This document shows, one piece after another, positions 62,228 through 64,000 of a DNA stretch of 64,000 nucleotides (position 1 is the stretch's first letter; each line of letters opens with the position of its first letter). The stretch is from Desulfuromonadaceae bacterium (GTDB lineage Bacteria > Desulfobacterota > Desulfuromonadia > Geobacterales > Pseudopelobacteraceae), in contig JAQTZV010000001.1 in assembly GCA_028687585.1 (NCBI GenBank), positions 310,001 through 374,000 on the forward strand, in the 5' to 3' direction. The notes below the pieces were generated by a model. It saw only the letters and a list, made by a program, of their open reading frames with translations, was not told the DNA's origin and ran no database searches. Both the position numbers and the translations under genes were made by a program.

Positions 62228-62410
62228 ATGGCAATGACCGTTGAAATCAAAGGAAACAAGCTTTACATCGAAATCGACTTGGAGAAACCTACGCCTTCAA
62301 CTTCCGGCAAGACCCTGGTGGTTGCAAGCACAAGGGGGAATGCCGTGACCACTGCAGAAGTAGACGGCAAGCCATTGACCATTGGGCTTAATGCCTATAT
62401 AAAACCTTGA
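62228..62410 (+). CDS. Small conserved-type beta-rich protein
   Basis: The protein has 60 residues from the ATG at 62228 (AAGGAGA seven bases before); a longer in-frame start lacks a site. The sequence is strand-rich (TVEIKGNKLYIEIDL) and contains LVVASTRGNAV and LTIGLNAYIKP, a pattern I have seen in small hypothetical proteins on mobile elements. The function is unknown. It is followed by the IHF-like gene, 36 bases on. Confidence 0.65.
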   Translation: MAMTVEIKGNKLYIEIDLEKPTPSTSGKTLVVASTRGNAVTTAEVDGKPLTIGLNAYIKP

Positions 62411-62446
62411 TTGCGGCCAATATCATGAATCTCAAGGAGCAGAGGC

Positions 62447-62722
62447 ATGACCAAAATTGATATCGTTGAGCGTGTTTATGAAAAAGTCGGTATCCAGAAA
62501 TACGAAGCGGCAGAGATATTGGAATCAGTCTTGGAGATAATGAAGGAGACTCTGGAAAAGGGAGAAGGCATCAAGGTTTCAGGTTTCGGCAATTTTGTCG
62601 TCAAATCAAAGAATGATCGCAGAGGCAGGAACCCTCAAACCGGCGAGGCAATCACGATTACCAGCCGTCGTGTTCTTACCTTCAAACCGAGCAATCTCCT
62701 GAAGCAATCCATTAATAGGTAA
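62447..62722 (+). CDS. Integration host factor alpha-like DNA-bending protein
   Basis: This 91-residue protein has AAGGAG before the ATG. It is a full HU/IHF fold: TKIDIVERVYEKVGI at the start, FGNFVVKSKNDRRGRNPQTG in the DNA-binding arm (with the RNPQTG motif) and RRVLTFKPSNLLKQSINR at the end. The arm and length favour IHF-alpha over HU. An element-borne copy may serve recombination, origin function or transfer gene control. Confidence 0.9.
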   Translation: MTKIDIVERVYEKVGIQKYEAAEILESVLEIMKETLEKGEGIKVSGFGNFVVKSKNDRRGRNPQTGEAITITSRRVLTFKPSNLLKQSINR

Positions 62723-62746
62723 TCCTGATGAACAGATGGGAAGCAC

Positions 62747-63026
62747 TTGGGGTTGGAAGCCATGGAGAAGAATGGATCGTTACCAGCTGAATTTGAATTT
62801 AATGATGACCACAGTTATTTCATGGTACGGCTGCCTGTGCATCCTGCGGCACTGGAAGTGGTTGAAACGTCAAAGATTGACGATGCGAGGTCAGAGTCGA
62901 GGTCAGAGTCAAGGTCAGAGTCAAGCATCTCACCCCACAAGTCACCCACAAGTCTTGAGCATTCTTAAAGCAGTGACTGGCGAGATGAAGATGTACTGGG
63001 GCTGCAGCGGTAAAGCCAATAACTGA
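62747..63026 (+). pseudogene. Remnant of an AlbA_2-type ATP-binding regulator, frameshifted
   Basis: One frame encodes GSLPAEFEFNDDHSYFMVRL followed by an Arg-Glu-Ser repeat, the look of the C-terminal part of AlbA_2-domain regulators. The continuation typical of that family (SHPTSHPQVLSILKAVTGEM) lies in another frame after the 12-base repeat AGGTCAGAGTCR (about 62888-62925). No start or upstream domain exists. It is a degraded 3' fragment broken at or near the repeat. Nothing else is seen in 62723-63059. Confidence 0.6.
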
Positions 63027-63059
63027 ACCGTACAGATAATGCAGGTCTTTACACGCTCA

Positions 63060-63743
63060 TCAAGATATTTCCAGATACACTTGCCCTTGTTCCCGCTCAA
63101 CGGTTACCGACTGCCGCTCAGGGTAACAACGATACGTCAGGTAACAATGATTCCTGGGGTTGCTGAGAATGGAGGGGGCAAACGACGCCAGGTTGGTCCC
63201 CTTGCATCGTGCAGAAGGCACCAAAAGTCCCGGATGACCCTCGTTATGGAGCCGCTCGCCTATCTGGTGCGTGAGGCTGTAATCGTTTGAGACCAAGTCG
63301 GCGAACTGCTTCTCTTTACCTCTCAAGTCAATCAGGACAGCCCGGCAATGAACCTGATAAACGGCACGTTCACGGATGATGGGGCCTTTCGATCCTTCCA
63401 CCCGCAGTTCTTCCTGAATCATATGGTACGCCGTTTCATGGATTGTGGTTTCCAGTTCCAGTGAACCATACCAGACGCCAAACGCTCCATTCCCATACCG
63501 GCTGGACAAATAGGGGTCAGTCTCAAAGGGGTAACCGATCGCGGTGGTATAATGAAAACCCCGCTTGATTAGTCCGGTCGGGATTTCGGACTTGACCCGC
63601 ATCTCTGCAGTAATGGCCACTTCGCTCGAATATTCATCATCGTCAGTCAAGTCAGAAAATAGATCTACTGACTCGCGCAATGATACTATGTTACGGAAAA
63701 GGTCATCGTTAAAATCGCAGGTTTTATCGAACATGCTTGGCAT
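63060..63743 (-). CDS. RES-domain toxin
   Basis: The 227 residues carry the RES catalytic pattern: Tyr/Arg-containing GFHYTTAIGYPF and SSRYGNGAFGVWYGS, the glutamate in LELETTIHETAY, and the serine in LLVPSARCKG. RES toxins degrade NAD+ with an ADP-ribosyltransferase-like fold. The gene starts 6 bases after the stop of the antitoxin, matching the usual antitoxin-toxin order. Confidence 0.88.
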   Translation of the reverse strand: MPSMFDKTCDFNDDLFRNIVSLRESVDLFSDLTDDDEYSSEVAITAEMRVKSEIPTGLIKRGFHYTTAIGYPFETDPYLSSRYGNGAFGVWYGSLELETTIHETAYHMIQEELRVEGSKGPIIRERAVYQVHCRAVLIDLRGKEKQFADLVSNDYSLTHQIGERLHNEGHPGLLVPSARCKGTNLASFAPSILSNPRNHCYLTYRCYPERQSVTVEREQGQVYLEIS

Positions 63744-63749
63744 GATAGA

Positions 63750-64000
63750 TCAGCGACCGCGGTAGAAGTCGAGGTAGCGGGCCACCTTGGCGATGCCGAT
63801 GATCCCCTGTTCCTTCATGACAGCAAGTGGGGTAAGGTTGTCGAAAGCCGTATTCCGCCGGGAAACCCAGGAATAGCGGATATCATCATTCTGCGGGTAA
63901 AGAAGACGTAAAGCCTTGTGAATTGCCAGGAGCCAGCCGACACGGTCCAGAATGTCACGGGTGCCGGGCAGCGCCTCGCCCTTGCCGTATTTTGCCAGCA
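63750..64000 (-). CDS. Xre/MbcA/ParS-type antitoxin (DUF2384), N-terminus cut by the window
   Basis: The last 83 codons are present. Segments GTRDILDRVGWLLAIHKALR, LYPQNDDIRYSWVSRRNTAF and GIIGIAKVARYLDFYRGR match the toxin-binding domain of RES partner antitoxins. The DNA-binding N-terminus lies beyond the right edge. It neutralises the RES toxin and probably represses the operon. Confidence 0.88.
   Translation of the reverse strand, partial: LAKYGKGEALPGTRDILDRVGWLLAIHKALRLLYPQNDDIRYSWVSRRNTAFDNLTPLAVMKEQGIIGIAKVARYLDFYRGR

Noticed and set aside
62888-62925. 12-base tandem repeat considered as iterons or a CRISPR remnant
   Set aside because: It encodes an Arg/Glu/Ser repeat in line with the C-terminal part of an AlbA_2-type regulator remnant.

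Overview
The window looks like the junction between a bacterial chromosome and a large integrated conjugative, plasmid-like element. The host is probably a delta-proteobacterium of the Geobacter/Desulfuromonadales type. That guess rests on the ResB/CcsA cytochrome c assembly pair, a SAM-I riboswitch before tandem trans-sulfuration genes, and general protein style; nothing here fixes the species.

Host part (1-9.5 kb). On the minus strand, a S-adenosylmethionine riboswitch precedes two tandem PLP-dependent trans-sulfuration enzymes and a ThiS-ThiF-like activating enzyme cut by the window edge. On the plus strand follow a system II cytochrome c maturation pair (resB, ccsA) ending in an intrinsic terminator, three glycosyltransferases, and a tRNA-Gly(GCC) with its own promoter and terminator. 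The tRNA is the likely integration site.

Element backbone (9.5-16.4 kb), mostly minus strand: a Fic protein with an AbiEi-like N-terminus, a ParM/ParR-type partition pair with a candidate centromere, several small unknown genes, a sigma-factor-like protein, a six-iteron origin, a TrfA-like replication initiator and an AlpA-like regulator. This is a plasmid replication and partition module next to a chromosomal tRNA.

Transfer region (16.6-39.2 kb), plus strand: an F/SXT-type type IV secretion operon in the order ompA-like, dsbC, traA, L, E, K, B, V, C, a TraN-like gene, traN, W, U, trbC, trbI, an S26 peptidase, two membrane genes and traG. A DUF1778/GNAT toxin-antitoxin pair sits inside it on the opposite strand. 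The relaxase, coupling protein, TraH and integrase are not in the window. A near-identical promoter-like box lies upstream of the partition, regulator and transfer operons.

Defence cargo (39.2-62.7 kb), plus strand: a consensus promoter, a possible 18-residue leader peptide overlapping a terminator, then a helicase-nuclease/methyltransferase restriction pair, three uncharacterised genes (a HEPN protein and two nuclease-like proteins), a complete QatABCD anti-phage system, and an unusual run of a RelE-UvrD fusion helicase, a SNF2-family helicase and an Hsp70/actin-fold ATPase. I regard that last run as the best candidate for an undescribed system. A small beta protein and an IHF-alpha-like protein follow.

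Right edge (62.7-64 kb): a broken remnant of an ATP-binding regulator and a RES/Xre-type toxin-antitoxin pair, whose antitoxin runs off the window.
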